The notes under the pieces are model-generated. The model had not been told where the DNA came from. It did no database searches and was given only the letters and a program-made list of their open reading frames with translations. The translations under genes were made by a program, and so were the position numbers. Positions 16,906 through 25,643 of a stretch of 64,000 nt of DNA are shown in pieces. Numbering within the stretch: position 1 is the first letter of the stretch; each line of letters starts with the position of its first letter. The DNA is from Paenibacillus xylanivorans (lineage in GTDB: Bacteria; Bacillota; Bacilli; Paenibacillales; Paenibacillaceae): positions 41,867 to 105,866 of the forward strand of contig NZ_LITU01000070.1 of assembly GCF_001280595.1 (NCBI RefSeq), given 5' to 3'.

Positions 16906-18225
16906 ATGATGCGCAGTTGGGTTCGAAATGAAAATGTGCAAATGACCGCAGTTGCTTTTGCTACAGCTGTAGGGGCGATTTTTAAAATAAATCCTTTTCG
17001 AGAAGATTACTTCCGGATTGGTCTGGGTGTAAGTATACTTTTATTTTTGCTGATGATTATGCCGCATCTGTCTTATGTGAAGACGGGAATATTGGCGGGG
17101 ATTGTGAACTTCATTTTTCAATCGGCTGATTTACTGAATCATGTGAATTCGATCTCAATCATCGAAAGCATGCAGGATAATCTGGGCGCGGGAATGTATT
17201 ATGTCGTGTTTACCTATGGCCTCAGTAAGTTCAAGAACCGATTCCATGAGATACCGCCTCTGCTGCTGGGTGGATTGATTACGTGTATTGATTTTTCATC
17301 TAATCTCGTGGAGCTTTTCATTCGCGGTGTGTTGAGTGGGACGAATATCTTTTATATGAAAGAATGGCTTTATCTGCTGGTGCTCGGTGGTTTGCGAAGC
17401 TACTTTATCATCGGGCTGTATAACAGCTTTGCGGTGAGGCAGATGCGATTGCTGCATGCTGAGCAGGAAAAACGGATGGAGCAGATGCTGAGTGTTAACT
17501 CAGGTCTTTATGGGGAAGTCTTTTATCTGAAAAAAGCCATGAATACGATTGAGGGGATTACCGTAGACAGCTACGACCTATATCGCGATCTCAGAGAGCA
17601 GGATTTGAACCAGTATAGCCAGCGGACACTCGGCATCGCTCAACAGATTCATGAGGTCAAGAAGGACTCCCAACGTATCCTTGCAGGTCTGTTGAAGTTG
17701 TACGATAGCGAAAAATCAGTGAATATGAGTCTTTCCGAAGTACTGAACTTTGCGACCAAAGGAAATCGGAAATATAGTGAAATGCTGAACAAAAAGATTG
17801 AGATTCACATCGAGCAGCAATATGATTGTAACTCCCCTTACTACATTCCTCTCTTAACCGTGATGAACAATCTGATCGCCAATGCCGTGGAAGCCATTGA
17901 GAACGAAGGAACGATTCAGATTCGCGTTTTGGAAGAGGGAGCAGACGTACAATTTGTGGTCATCGATTCTGGAAAAGGTGTACCTGAGGGCAAGCGGGAT
18001 GTGATCTTCGAACCCGGTTATACGACCAAATTCAATGAATTGGGCATTGCAGCAACCGGAATTGGACTGTCCCATGTACGTGATATCGTTCGGTCTCTTG
18101 AAGGTCGAATCAGCGTGGAATCTGCGCCACAAGGCAATAGGGGTTCCGCATTTGTTGTATCGATTCCGAAAGGGAATCTTGTCAATGAGGACGGCGCGGA
18201 CCAGATTGTTCAAATGAATAAATAA
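16906..18225 (+). CDS. Orphan membrane sensor histidine kinase, GlnK/YcbA-like
   Basis: 439 aa from ATG 16906 (after GGGTGGA); the frame extends to ATG 16870. Five or six membrane segments occupy residues ~10-190. A short coiled coil leads to the phosphoacceptor helix IAQQIHEVKKDSQRI with the likely His. The ATPase domain has NNLIANAVEAI (N box), DSGKGVP (G1), FEPGYTTKF (F box) and GIGLSHV (G2). The H box and 6-TM plan resemble Bacillus YcbA/GlnK. No response regulator follows; instead a DUF4180 gene lies 80 bp downstream. Confidence 0.82.
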   Translation: MMRSWVRNENVQMTAVAFATAVGAIFKINPFREDYFRIGLGVSILLFLLMIMPHLSYVKTGILAGIVNFIFQSADLLNHVNSISIIESMQDNLGAGMYYVVFTYGLSKFKNRFHEIPPLLLGGLITCIDFSSNLVELFIRGVLSGTNIFYMKEWLYLLVLGGLRSYFIIGLYNSFAVRQMRLLHAEQEKRMEQMLSVNSGLYGEVFYLKKAMNTIEGITVDSYDLYRDLREQDLNQYSQRTLGIAQQIHEVKKDSQRILAGLLKLYDSEKSVNMSLSEVLNFATKGNRKYSEMLNKKIEIHIEQQYDCNSPYYIPLLTVMNNLIANAVEAIENEGTIQIRVLEEGADVQFVVIDSGKGVPEGKRDVIFEPGYTTKFNELGIAATGIGLSHVRDIVRSLEGRISVESAPQGNRGSAFVVSIPKGNLVNEDGADQIVQMNK

Positions 18226-18305
18226 ACACGCTCAAAAAGTCGTTGCTTTTCACCATGGAACTGGGAGATATTATAAAGAAAAGCTGTCTGGAAGGGGAAT
18301 TTGAA

Positions 18306-18674
18306 ATGAATATAACCATTGATCAACAGGGCAGCTCCAAGGTTGCTATTATCGAAAGCAATGACATCGTTATTAACAATGTTCAAGATGCACTGGATTT
18401 GATGGCTTCTGTGAATTACACGGATGACGCTCAAAAAATTCTGATTAATAAAGCCAACCTCAACGAAGATTTCTTCGAACTGAAGACCAGACTTGCAGGT
18501 GATATTTTGCAGAAATACGTGAATTACCAGGTGAAACTTGCCATAGTCGGAGATTTTGACGGATACAACAGCAAAAGTCTCAGAGACTTCATCTATGAGT
18601 GCAACCATGGCAAGCATGTTTTCTTTTTGAAAAACAAAGATGAAGCGCTTCAGGCCTTGCATAACATCGGTTAA
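18306..18674 (+). CDS. DUF4180-family protein
   Basis: 122 aa from ATG 18306 after GGAAGGGGA; the longer frame from 18243 has no ribosome site. Soluble alpha/beta protein: KVAIIESNDIVINNVQDALDLM, LINKANLNEDFFELKTRLAGDILQKYVNY and LAIVGDFDGYNSKSLRDFIYECN match DUF4180. The general look (a strand ending IIES, FFEL, then KYVNYQVKLAIVGD) recalls STAS-like proteins. Function unknown. Its place behind a kinase without a response regulator suggests a link, which is inference only. Confidence 0.8.
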   Translation: MNITIDQQGSSKVAIIESNDIVINNVQDALDLMASVNYTDDAQKILINKANLNEDFFELKTRLAGDILQKYVNYQVKLAIVGDFDGYNSKSLRDFIYECNHGKHVFFLKNKDEALQALHNIG

Positions 18675-18724
18675 CCCCGTAACCACATCCTGTAGTCCAT
18701 CTATCGTAATGGAGGAGGTACACT

Positions 18725-19207
18725 ATGATCGCTGATCTGAAGCAAACGCCAACTGGAAACATGGCTCGTTTCGAACGTCATTGGAAGTACTCTGTGGAAG
18801 AGGTATGGTCCTATTTAACGGAAAATGAAAAGCTGGCAAAATGGTTCACCGAATTGCAGGTGGAAGAACTGCGGGAAGGTGGGAGCATCAAGTTTAATAT
18901 GCCGGATGGTACATTCCTAGTTCTTCAAATTCTGGACTTTGTGCCTTATTCCGTTCTCGAATACACTTGGGCAGAAGACCGGGTTCGGTTTGAGCTATAT
19001 CCAGAGTCGGATGGGTGTCGCCTGCTGCTGATCGAAACCATTCATGCTATCACAAGCCATACACCTAAGGATCTCGCAGGGTGGCATGTCTGTCTGAATG
19101 TCATTGAGGCATTACTCGATGGCCGTACTTTGGAATCGCGTGAATCAGAATGGAAAATCTGGTACGAGAAATACCAGAAGCATGTGGACCGTTTTCTTAA
19201 AATATAG
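18725..19207 (+). CDS. SRPBCC (AHSA1-like) protein
   Basis: 160 aa. START-like ligand-binding fold: MARFERHWKYSVEEVWSYLTENEKLAKWFTE at the start, GGSIKFNMPDG, VLEYTWAEDRVRFELY, CRLLLIETI, and a C-terminal helix with AGWHVCLNVIEALL. The pattern is that of Activator-of-Hsp90 homology-1-like SRPBCC proteins, whose ligands are usually unknown. ATG follows GGAGGAGG. It lies 50 bp behind the DUF4180 gene and may be in the same transcript. Confidence 0.85.
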   Translation: MIADLKQTPTGNMARFERHWKYSVEEVWSYLTENEKLAKWFTELQVEELREGGSIKFNMPDGTFLVLQILDFVPYSVLEYTWAEDRVRFELYPESDGCRLLLIETIHAITSHTPKDLAGWHVCLNVIEALLDGRTLESRESEWKIWYEKYQKHVDRFLKI

Positions 19208-19255
19208 TCATATGAGGCTGCCCCCTGGGCAATAATCATGCGGGAGGAATACATC

Positions 19256-20383
19256 GTGAAGTCTAATGAGAAATTACGGACGTACTCGTTATCTGATGTC
19301 AGCAATCTCAAAATCCATGGCAGGACGACAGGACAACTTGTGCCCTTAACCTTATTTTGGACCGGAAGTGCGGTTGAACTTAATGTGAAAGGTTCTGAAT
19401 TGTGGGTCGAGATTGAGTCCGATTATGATCTGTATGAGCCCTGGATCAGCATTCTGATTAATGGTGTCCCGGTGAGCAGACAGATGTTAACGGCGGAAAG
19501 GTATTGGATCTGCGTATTCCGAGGCATGAACGAGAATGTGGTGAAAAACGTACGTATCGTCAAAGATGTGCAGGCTATGAATGGAGATCCGGGGTGTTCC
19601 TTGCAAATTCATGCATTGAAATCGGACGGTAGCTTTGTGCCTGTAGAGGAAAAACCGTACAAGATTGAATTTATCGGTGACAGTATTACATCTGGAGAAG
19701 GTGCGATCGGGGCCAAAGCAGAAGAAGATTGGATTCCGATGTGGTTCAGTGCCATACATAATTATACGGCCATGACAGCAGAAGCGCTGAATGCAGAATA
19801 CCGCGTCATCTCGCAGAGCGGCTGGGGTGTGCTGACGAGTTGGGATAACAATCCGAAGGCGAACATTCCTGATTATTACGAGCAAGTCTGTGGATTGGTG
19901 ACCGGAGATAAGAACGCAGCACTTGGCGCAGGGGACCAGCATGATTTTAATTCCTGGCAGCCCGATGTAGTGGTCGTTAATCTGGGGAGCAATGATGGGG
20001 GCGCCTTTCAGACCCCTGAATGGAAAGATCCCGTTACCGGAAAGTTGTACAAGCAACGCCTGAACGAAGATGGCACTTACCATGAAGAGGATCTGGCTGT
20101 CTTCGAGAAAGCCGTGACCCGATTCCTGACTCAACTTCGAAAGAACAATCCAGAGGCGCAGCTCGTATGGGCATACGGCATGCTTGGATTCCCGATGATG
20201 CCCGCGATCTATCGTGCTGTTGATGCGTATACGAAACAGTCTGGCGATACGAAGGTCTCGGTTATACAGCTTCCCAATACGACGGAGGAGACGGTAGGCG
20301 CCAGAAGTCATCCGGGTGAGTTGTCTCATAGAAGGACTGCTGATGCTTTAGCGGGATATCTGAAGGGAATTCTGAAATTTTAA
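19256..20383 (+). CDS. CE2-like SGNH carbohydrate esterase
   Basis: 375 aa from GTG 19256 after GGGAGGAA; the ATG at 19238 lies upstream of that site. No signal peptide, so cytoplasmic. The N-terminal ~110 residues form a jelly-roll (GRTTGQLVPLTLFWTGSAVEL) as in CE2 acetyl esterases. The C-terminal SGNH domain has block I IEFIGDSITSGEG (catalytic Ser), SQSGWGVL, block III VVNLGSNDGG and block V RSHPGELSH (catalytic His). Likely removes acetyl groups from imported plant-cell-wall sugars; exact substrate unknown. Confidence 0.87.
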   Translation: MKSNEKLRTYSLSDVSNLKIHGRTTGQLVPLTLFWTGSAVELNVKGSELWVEIESDYDLYEPWISILINGVPVSRQMLTAERYWICVFRGMNENVVKNVRIVKDVQAMNGDPGCSLQIHALKSDGSFVPVEEKPYKIEFIGDSITSGEGAIGAKAEEDWIPMWFSAIHNYTAMTAEALNAEYRVISQSGWGVLTSWDNNPKANIPDYYEQVCGLVTGDKNAALGAGDQHDFNSWQPDVVVVNLGSNDGGAFQTPEWKDPVTGKLYKQRLNEDGTYHEEDLAVFEKAVTRFLTQLRKNNPEAQLVWAYGMLGFPMMPAIYRAVDAYTKQSGDTKVSVIQLPNTTEETVGARSHPGELSHRRTADALAGYLKGILKF

Positions 20384-20400
20384 TTTACATTTTAAATCGG

Positions 20401-20445
20401 CAGAGCCAGACCTCTCTTGAACAAAAGGACCGGCTCTGTTTTTTT
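20401..20445 (+). terminator. Terminator of the esterase gene
   Basis: CAGAGCC (20401-20407) pairs with GGCTCTG (20432-20438), followed by T7. Confidence 0.85.
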
Positions 20446-20481
20446 GCGTCTTGTATATCTAAGGAGATGATTAAACTACTG

Positions 20482-21015
20482 TTATTTTCCTTGTACCTGA
20501 TACCGGATTGAAACGATTTGCCCCAGCGTCTGCGTATGAATCATTCTGAAATGGGTTGGTACCGTTCCTGTTGGAAATAGGGGAATGCCGTCGCCAAGGA
20601 TTTTTGGAATAATGGCAATCTCAACCTCATCGAGCAGTTGTTGTTCCAGAACGGCTTGGACAAGCTGGCCTCCGCCTACAATCCAGATATCACCGCTGAA
20701 TTCTTGCTTCAATCGGGAAATCAGGTTTTCCACTGCTTCGTCCGTAAATTGTACATGTGGCGCAGGGGCTTGGTTGGAACGGGAAAGTACATACGTCGGG
20801 CGGTCCGCATAGGGGAATTCATCCGACAGCTTGAGCACCTCTTCATACGTAAGTCGACCCATCACTACCGATCCAATCGTTGAATAAAACTCGCTATACC
20901 CGTTATCGCCACCATCGCCTTCCACATCAAACAGCCAATCCACAGAACCATCTGGTCTTGCAATGTACCCATCCAGACTCATCGCAATGTATAGCACGAC
21001 TCTATTGTTAGACAT
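20482..21015 (-). CDS. Dihydrofolate-reductase-fold protein (RibD C-terminal family)
   Basis: 177 aa from ATG 21015 after GGGAGCG; the frame extends to 21111 but without a ribosome site. VVLYIAMSLDGYIARPDGSVDWL at the N-terminus, SVVMGRLTYE, TYVLSR and DIWIVGGGQLVQAVLEQQLLDEVEIAIIPKILGDGIPLF are the signature of the RibD_C/YyaP-type reductases. NADPH-binding is likely; the substrate is unknown. It is divergent from the WYL regulator gene, which probably controls it. Confidence 0.9.
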   Translation of the reverse strand: MSNNRVVLYIAMSLDGYIARPDGSVDWLFDVEGDGGDNGYSEFYSTIGSVVMGRLTYEEVLKLSDEFPYADRPTYVLSRSNQAPAPHVQFTDEAVENLISRLKQEFSGDIWIVGGGQLVQAVLEQQLLDEVEIAIIPKILGDGIPLFPTGTVPTHFRMIHTQTLGQIVSIRYQVQGK

Positions 21016-21089
21016 ATCAATCGCTCCCTTCTGAATTGTATGATACACTCCAACTATGACAGAAGTTGACGTAGTTAGGTGGGGTGAAT

Positions 21090-21998
21090 ATGAATAATCG
21101 AAAACTCGCATTGATGCGACTTATGGATTCGAGAAAGAAGTTTACGGCCCGAGAATTGGCGGAGCGATTTCAGGTGTCCATCCGCACGATCCAGCGAGAT
21201 CTGAATGATCTGCAGGAGCTGGGCTTTCCTTTGTATACGGAGGTTGGAGTGAACGGGGGTTACCGAGTGCTTCCTAATCGGATTTTGCCACCTCTTCAGC
21301 TTACTCAGCATGAGGCGTTGGGTCTGTTTATGATGATTGAATACTTGGAGAACGTCCCAGATTTTCCGTATGGATCGATTCGTGGGCATCTGGCCGAGGA
21401 ATATTATTCAACTTTACCTCAGGATGTACAGGATCTGATTACACGTATGAGGCAGCACATTACGTTTCTTCAACATCATGCTGTACAGGCCGGGGCAGTA
21501 ACAACAGAGATATTAGGCGCAGCAGTCGATAAAAGAGAGATTGAATTTATATATCATTCCCGGCAGGGACATAAAAAAGTACAGGTTGTTCCCATCGGCA
21601 TCTATTATGATCACGGGTATTGGTATATGCCGGCCCAGAGAAAGGATCGGGTGCTGTTGTATCGGGTGGATCGCATGCAGGAGCTGGTTATGCGGGATTC
21701 CATCGATGAGTCGGTTCCTAGTTTGCAAGAATGGCTGAATTTAAAAGAAAACAGAGAAAGCGCAGAAGTCGTGCTGCAATTCACGGATTTTGGGGCGAGA
21801 CTGGCAGGATCAGATGTACTGTTCAAGTCGGTTGAAGATAATGAATGGCGAGGACTGGTTCCACCTGAGGAGTTTCCTTTTACAGCGCGGAAGCTGCTCT
21901 CCTACGGACCAGAAGTAAAGGTGATTGAGCCGCTGGAGCTGCAACAACAAGTGAGAGAGATGTTGGAACGGAGTTTGGACCAGTACAATACGTTGTAA
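21090..21998 (+). CDS. YafY-type DeoR/HTH regulator with WYL domain
   Basis: 302 aa from ATG 21090 after AGGTGGGG. Residues 1-60 are an HTH_11 domain (KFTARELAERFQVSIRTIQRDLNDLQELGFPLYTEVG, then GGYRVL). Residues ~135-215 are a WYL ligand-sensing domain (REIEFIYHSRQGHKKVQVVPIGIYYDHGYWYMPAQ with the YWYM core, RVDRMQEL). A C-terminal WCX-like extension follows. Divergent from the DHFR-fold gene across 74 bp. Confidence 0.9.
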   Translation: MNNRKLALMRLMDSRKKFTARELAERFQVSIRTIQRDLNDLQELGFPLYTEVGVNGGYRVLPNRILPPLQLTQHEALGLFMMIEYLENVPDFPYGSIRGHLAEEYYSTLPQDVQDLITRMRQHITFLQHHAVQAGAVTTEILGAAVDKREIEFIYHSRQGHKKVQVVPIGIYYDHGYWYMPAQRKDRVLLYRVDRMQELVMRDSIDESVPSLQEWLNLKENRESAEVVLQFTDFGARLAGSDVLFKSVEDNEWRGLVPPEEFPFTARKLLSYGPEVKVIEPLELQQQVREMLERSLDQYNTL

Positions 21999-22081
21999 AA
22001 GGATATCGTGTTCTCATATTGAAATTATAAGAGTACCATGAAAGTACCTGATAAATGATTCTCTGAATGGGGGGCTACCAT

Positions 22082-22160
22082 GATTCAATTCATAAGAAGT
22101 TTCGCGATCCGCTCTATGCAGAGTCCATGCGATGAACAACGGCGGTTGTTTGCATAGAGC
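22082..22160 (+). other. Leader with a long-range inverted repeat and possible 25-codon ORF
   Basis: GCTCTATGCA (22111-22120) and TGCATAGAGC (22151-22160) pair perfectly across 30 bases. The same segment holds a 25-codon frame starting ATG 22080, behind GGGGGG, and ending within the right arm. It lies ~100 bp ahead of the CD3324-family gene. Regulatory leader or chance; nothing else is visible in 21999-22261. Confidence 0.3.
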
Positions 22161-22261
22161 TTGAAATTCATTTCCGCCACAACTGTATAGTGCGTATAAG
22201 AAGTGTTCATCGGTTGACTCTGCTGCCTTAAAGATCTTAACTTTTAAGGAGCGGAGCAAAT

Positions 22262-22528
22262 ATGAAATATATCAACGCAGACACCATCTTCCCGGAAGAG
22301 TTGTTGAAGGAAATTCAGCGCCATATCCCTGGTGGATTGGTGTATATCCCGAAACCCAAGGAAGCCCATCAAAAGTGGGGCGAGGGTTCGGGCAGCCGGA
22401 TGATGTTGAAGCAAAGGAACGATGTGATCCGCCAGCTATTTGCTGCGGGTACGTCCATTGACCAACTTATAGAGCAATTTTGTTTGTCCATCGACAGTAT
22501 CAAGAAAATTGTATATTCCAAAAAGTGA
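22262..22528 (+). CDS. CD3324-family small HTH protein
   Basis: 88 aa. MKYINADTIFPEELLKEIQRHIPGGLVYIPKPKE, HQKWGEGSGSR and a C-terminal helix-turn-helix RNDVIRQLFAAGTSIDQLIEQFCLSIDSIKKIVYSK match the CD3324 family, relatives of Mor/phage-type activators. Presumed DNA-binding; the target is unknown. Ribosome site AAGGAGCGG precedes ATG 22262. Own terminator behind. Confidence 0.85.
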   Translation: MKYINADTIFPEELLKEIQRHIPGGLVYIPKPKEAHQKWGEGSGSRMMLKQRNDVIRQLFAAGTSIDQLIEQFCLSIDSIKKIVYSKK

Positions 22529-22540
22529 TTTAAAGGTTAG

Positions 22541-22572
22541 AGCTGCATTCGAGAAATCGAATGTGGCTTTTT
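22541..22572 (+). terminator. Terminator of the CD3324-family gene
   Basis: AGCTGCATTCGA (22541-22552) pairs with TCGAATGTGGCT (22557-22568), with two G-T pairs and a GAAA loop, followed by T5. Confidence 0.88.
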
Positions 22573-22634
22573 GTGTAGGATTTGGTTTAAATGGTTTGTT
22601 GCCTATATTGTGCAGAAGAAGAGCAATACAATGA

Positions 22635-22991
22635 GATTATAGGACTGTTTCTAACGACACATTACGTCAGCCGTGGGGTGATGGCGTGCCAGCGGGTTTT
22701 GTATTTGTGGCTACTGCGCCTCATTGTTCGGCAGATACGGATTTCTTTATAAACGAATTCTTTCTGATGCAGCCATTTAGAGGTGAGGGGATTGCTGAGT
22801 ATGCTGCAAAAGAGGTATTGCGGAGATATCGGGGACGATGGGAGTTGTTCACGAATCCTTCGGAGAAAAATAAGGTGGGTCAACATTTTTGGCGAAAGAC
22901 CGTATCGAACTATACCCAGGGAAACTATGTGGAGCTGCAGGACCAAACCCATAATGGCGAAATGTTAATCTTTAGATTTTCAAATCGTTAA
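22635..22991 (+). pseudogene. C-terminal remnant of a GNAT acetyltransferase
   Basis: The frame is open from 22635 but no proper start exists; the first possible start (GTG 22686) has no ribosome site. The translation GVPAGFVFV, DFFINEFFLMQPFRGEGIAEYAAKEVL, WELFTNPSEKNKVGQHFWRKTVSNYT, GEMLIFRF is the second half of a GNAT fold, with the acetyl-CoA pyrophosphate loop RGEGIA intact. The first ~60-70 residues are missing or scrambled. Likely a decayed gene; an unrecognised short acetyltransferase is possible but unlikely. Confidence 0.65.
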
Positions 22992-23232
22992 TCTTGCATA
23001 ATATAGTTTGATTATATTAAGGGGCCCGAGGAGTAATCCGATAGGCTTCTTTTTTGTGCTCCACAGTTCTATGCGTTTATCCCGTAACATTCGCAAGCTT
23101 TATCCACTCGGAATATGATGTAGCATGCTCTCAAATTCTCATCATTCTTCTCCTATTCTCATCGATTTGATAGTTTCTTCGGACTTGGGTTCTACACTGA
23201 TCTTAGGAAATTGAACGTAGGGGGCGAACGAG

Positions 23233-23791
23233 ATGGAGTGGTTATCCTTTTTGAAGCAATACATCCAGGGGCCCCGATGGATTGGCGCGATTGCTCCCAG
23301 CTCAAAATATCTAGCAGCTAAAATGGTGAAAGACATCGCATTTGACCGTGCATCATGCATTGTGGAGTATGGGCCGGGCACGGGGATGTTTACGGAAAAG
23401 TTGCTTGCAAACATACAGCAGGGGACTATCCTGATTTTGATTGAAAACAACGCACGTTTCTGCCATTTGCTGCGTAAAAAATACGGTCATCTTCCGAATA
23501 TACACATCATTCATGATTCTGCCGTGCATGTGGATCAGCACATACGACAATATGGGACTGGATAAGGTTGATTACATTGTATCCGGACTGCCTTTTGCGA
23601 GTCTGCCTGCTGAGGTATCACTGGACATTTTAGCTAAATCAAGGCAATATTTGAAACAAGATGGTAAATTCATTACTTTTCAATACACGTTACTCAAACG
23701 AGGTTTGCTCAAGCGATTTTTCGAAAACATAAGCATAACAAGGGTGTACCGTAACCTGCCGCCTGCTTATGTATTCAGCTGTAGTCAATAA
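23233..23791 (+). pseudogene. Frameshifted SAM-dependent methyltransferase
   Basis: Frame 1 runs from ATG 23233 with WIGAIAPSSKYLAAKMVKDI and the SAM loop IVEYGPGTGMFTEKLL to a stop at ~23565. The family then continues in the next frame with LDKVDYIVSGLPFASLP, GKFITFQYTLLKRGLL and RNLPPAYVFSC. Dropping one G from the GGG at 23553-23555 restores a single 185-codon frame (QYGLDKVDYI). The protein would be a phospholipid N-methyltransferase/rRNA-dimethylase-like enzyme. Either a recent one-base insertion or a homopolymer sequencing error. Ribosome site GGGGG precedes the ATG. Confidence 0.8.
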
Positions 23792-23818
23792 CAAGAACGC
23801 ACAGGATGGAGGATGATT

Positions 23819-24400
23819 TTGCGTAAATTAAATTATATCATCGGAACAGTTACTCTGATGTCTGTCGTAATGATGGGGTGTAACGAGTCCCCAAAACCCG
23901 AAAGTATTCAAGAGCCAGCTCCATCTTCAACGAGTCAGTTGAGTATATTGACGAACCAAAAGGCATCTGCCCAGGAAGAACAGCAGGCTCTTGAAATGAC
24001 CTTGGAATATAAAAAGGCGGAGTTTGCAGTCGATAATACGGAGAGTGAAGAATTATTAACCGTAGAGAAGATGCTAGCCAAAAAAGAGATCTTGAAGCCT
24101 TTCCTGACTGAACGGAACTTTGAAAGAAATAGCGTGGGTTTGCCATTTCAGGTGGCAGACAAAGAAGATGCGTCACTTCATACGGAAGATATACAAGCGA
24201 AGATGAAAGAAAGTAAAAATGATTGGATGCTCGTGGAGTACACCCTGAATTTGGTATTTACGAATTATGATGGAGAAGAAACGAAGACCATTCCGTTAGA
24301 AGGGGAGATTACCTTTTTACAAGAACATGGGGAATGGCGCATTCAGGACGACACATACAATATGAAGGCATTTTTGGAGATCATCAATAAGTCATTGTAA
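23819..24400 (+). CDS. Lipoprotein of unknown function
   Basis: 193 aa from TTG 23819, spaced correctly behind GGATGGAGG; ATG 23813 is too close to that site. Signal peptide RKLNYIIGTVTLMSVVMMGC with lipobox MMGC. A Ser/Pro/Gln-rich linker at ~25-55 is followed by an alpha/beta domain (EEQQALEMTLEYKKAEFAVDN, LLTVEKMLAKKEIL, WMLVEYTLNLVFTNYDG, GEWRIQDDTYN) like the nuclear-transport-factor-like folds of many secreted Firmicute lipoproteins. Its last 9 bp overlap the end of the convergent HxlR gene. Confidence 0.78.
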   Translation: MRKLNYIIGTVTLMSVVMMGCNESPKPESIQEPAPSSTSQLSILTNQKASAQEEQQALEMTLEYKKAEFAVDNTESEELLTVEKMLAKKEILKPFLTERNFERNSVGLPFQVADKEDASLHTEDIQAKMKESKNDWMLVEYTLNLVFTNYDGEETKTIPLEGEITFLQEHGEWRIQDDTYNMKAFLEIINKSL

Positions 24401-24748
24401 TTCATTTAGAGTCAGTGAGTCCGGTACGTTGTGTACTCCCCATTTGCATATTTCCTCGAGAATCGGCATCAGGCTCTGCCCCCTGAGTGTTAAGGAATAC
24501 TCCACCTTTGGTGGTGTCTGGTCATACTCCACTCTTTTCACAATATCGTCGCTCTCCAGATCATTCAGTTGGGAGGTTAACACCTTATACGTAATTCCAG
24601 GGACACGTCTCTTGAGTTCTCCGTAACGTGTAACCCCATGAAAGGCAAGCTGATACATGATCTTCATCTTCCACTTTCCGCCAATGATGGACAAGGTGTA
24701 GTCAAATGGAGTCAGTGCTTCCTCCTTGGTTGTACTTGGTTTATCCAT
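24392..24748 (-). CDS. HxlR-family regulator
   Basis: 118 aa from ATG 24748 behind AAGGAGCG; the frame continues to 24811 but through the operator. SIIGGKWKMKIMYQL, RYGELKRRVPGITYKVLTSQLNDLESDDIV and [19 protein letters not shown] give a full HxlR signature. The promoter contains a perfect palindrome (24772-24793), presumably for autoregulation and control of the divergent flavin reductase gene. Confidence 0.9.
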   Translation of the reverse strand: MDKPSTTKEEALTPFDYTLSIIGGKWKMKIMYQLAFHGVTRYGELKRRVPGITYKVLTSQLNDLESDDIVKRVEYDQTPPKVEYSLTLRGQSLMPILEEICKWGVHNVPDSLTLNELQ

Positions 24749-24771
24749 CGTAGATACGCTCCTTCGAGTAG

Positions 24772-24793
24772 GTACGCACTTTGAAGTGCGTAC
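24772..24793. promoter_or_regulatory. HxlR operator between hxlR-type and flavin reductase genes
   Basis: GTACGCACTT (24772-24781) and AAGTGCGTAC (24784-24793) form a perfect 10-bp inverted repeat with a 2-base spacer in the divergent promoter. A nearly identical element lies at 16682-16714. Confidence 0.75.
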
Positions 24794-24901
24794 TTTTTTT
24801 GTACTGAACATGTGTATATTCTTAAATCAACTATATTTGTCCCATTGGAGTTTGTAAACCGAAGGAGCCGCGAATGGGAATGGAAGAAAGGACGAGAAAG
24901 A

Positions 24902-25519
24902 TTGCCAAAACATGATGCTAATGAGTTTGTAACAGCAACTCTCTCTGTAGAGGAAATGTATAAATTGATGATCGGGTCCGTGGTGCCAAGGCCTATTGCG
25001 TGGGTTTCCACGAGGAGTAAGGATGGGGTTCTTAATCTGGCGCCTTTTAGTTTTTTTACCGTGGCTTCGCGCAACCCACCCACACTGCTCATTTCCATTG
25101 GACCAGGCGTAGGCGATAGGGAGGGTACCGTCAAAGATACACTGGTTAATATTCGGGAGACAGGTGAGTATGTCATTAATATGGTCTCATCATCGTTGGT
25201 AGAGTCGATGCAGCAATCGTCAGCTGATGTGTCATCGGGGGAAAATGAATTCGAACTGGTAGGTGTTACGCCTAATCCGGGCAAACGTGTGAATGTGCCT
25301 TCCGTGCTTGAGGCTCCGATTGCCTTTGAACTTACACTGGATCGGATTATTGAGGTGGGTACAGATCATCTGGTTCTTGGAACAATAGAGCAGGCTCAGG
25401 TTGATCATGAGGCTTATGCGGGTGATTATAAAATAGCAATAGAAAACTGGCGGCCGGTAGCCAGTCTGGCCGGAGATTATGCCTTAATCAAACCTGCATT
25501 CTCAATCAATATCAAATAG
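24902..25519 (+). CDS. Flavin reductase family protein (FMN-binding split barrel)
   Basis: About 205 aa taken from TTG 24902 (MPKHDANEF...), with AAAGGA upstream; the frame is open to 24812, so the start is uncertain. Core: MYKLMIGSVVPRPIAWVST, LNLAPFSFFTVASRNPPTLLISIGPG (FMN phosphate and ring contacts), TGEYVINMVSSSLVESM, SADVSSGENEFE, LGTIEQAQV. This is the DIM6/NTAB flavin-reductase family, which supplies or carries FMN. Divergent from, and probably repressed by, the HxlR protein. Confidence 0.85.
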   Translation: MPKHDANEFVTATLSVEEMYKLMIGSVVPRPIAWVSTRSKDGVLNLAPFSFFTVASRNPPTLLISIGPGVGDREGTVKDTLVNIRETGEYVINMVSSSLVESMQQSSADVSSGENEFELVGVTPNPGKRVNVPSVLEAPIAFELTLDRIIEVGTDHLVLGTIEQAQVDHEAYAGDYKIAIENWRPVASLAGDYALIKPAFSINIK

Positions 25520-25643
25520 GGTTATCCCATTCCGAATTAGGAATTTGGTAAAGCTGAAAGAGGCCACGTCTCCAGTTAAGATTCCTGAAGAAGCAGCCTC
25601 TCTCCCAAGATGTGGATGCTCATTCTCATCTCCAATTTCTAAA

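Noticed and set aside
22014..22259. 81-codon leftward frame before the CD3324-family gene
   Set aside because: No start signal and no family resemblance; overlaps the inverted-repeat leader.
23014..23050. Possible terminator after the acetyltransferase remnant
   Set aside because: The T run is present but no adequate stem could be paired.
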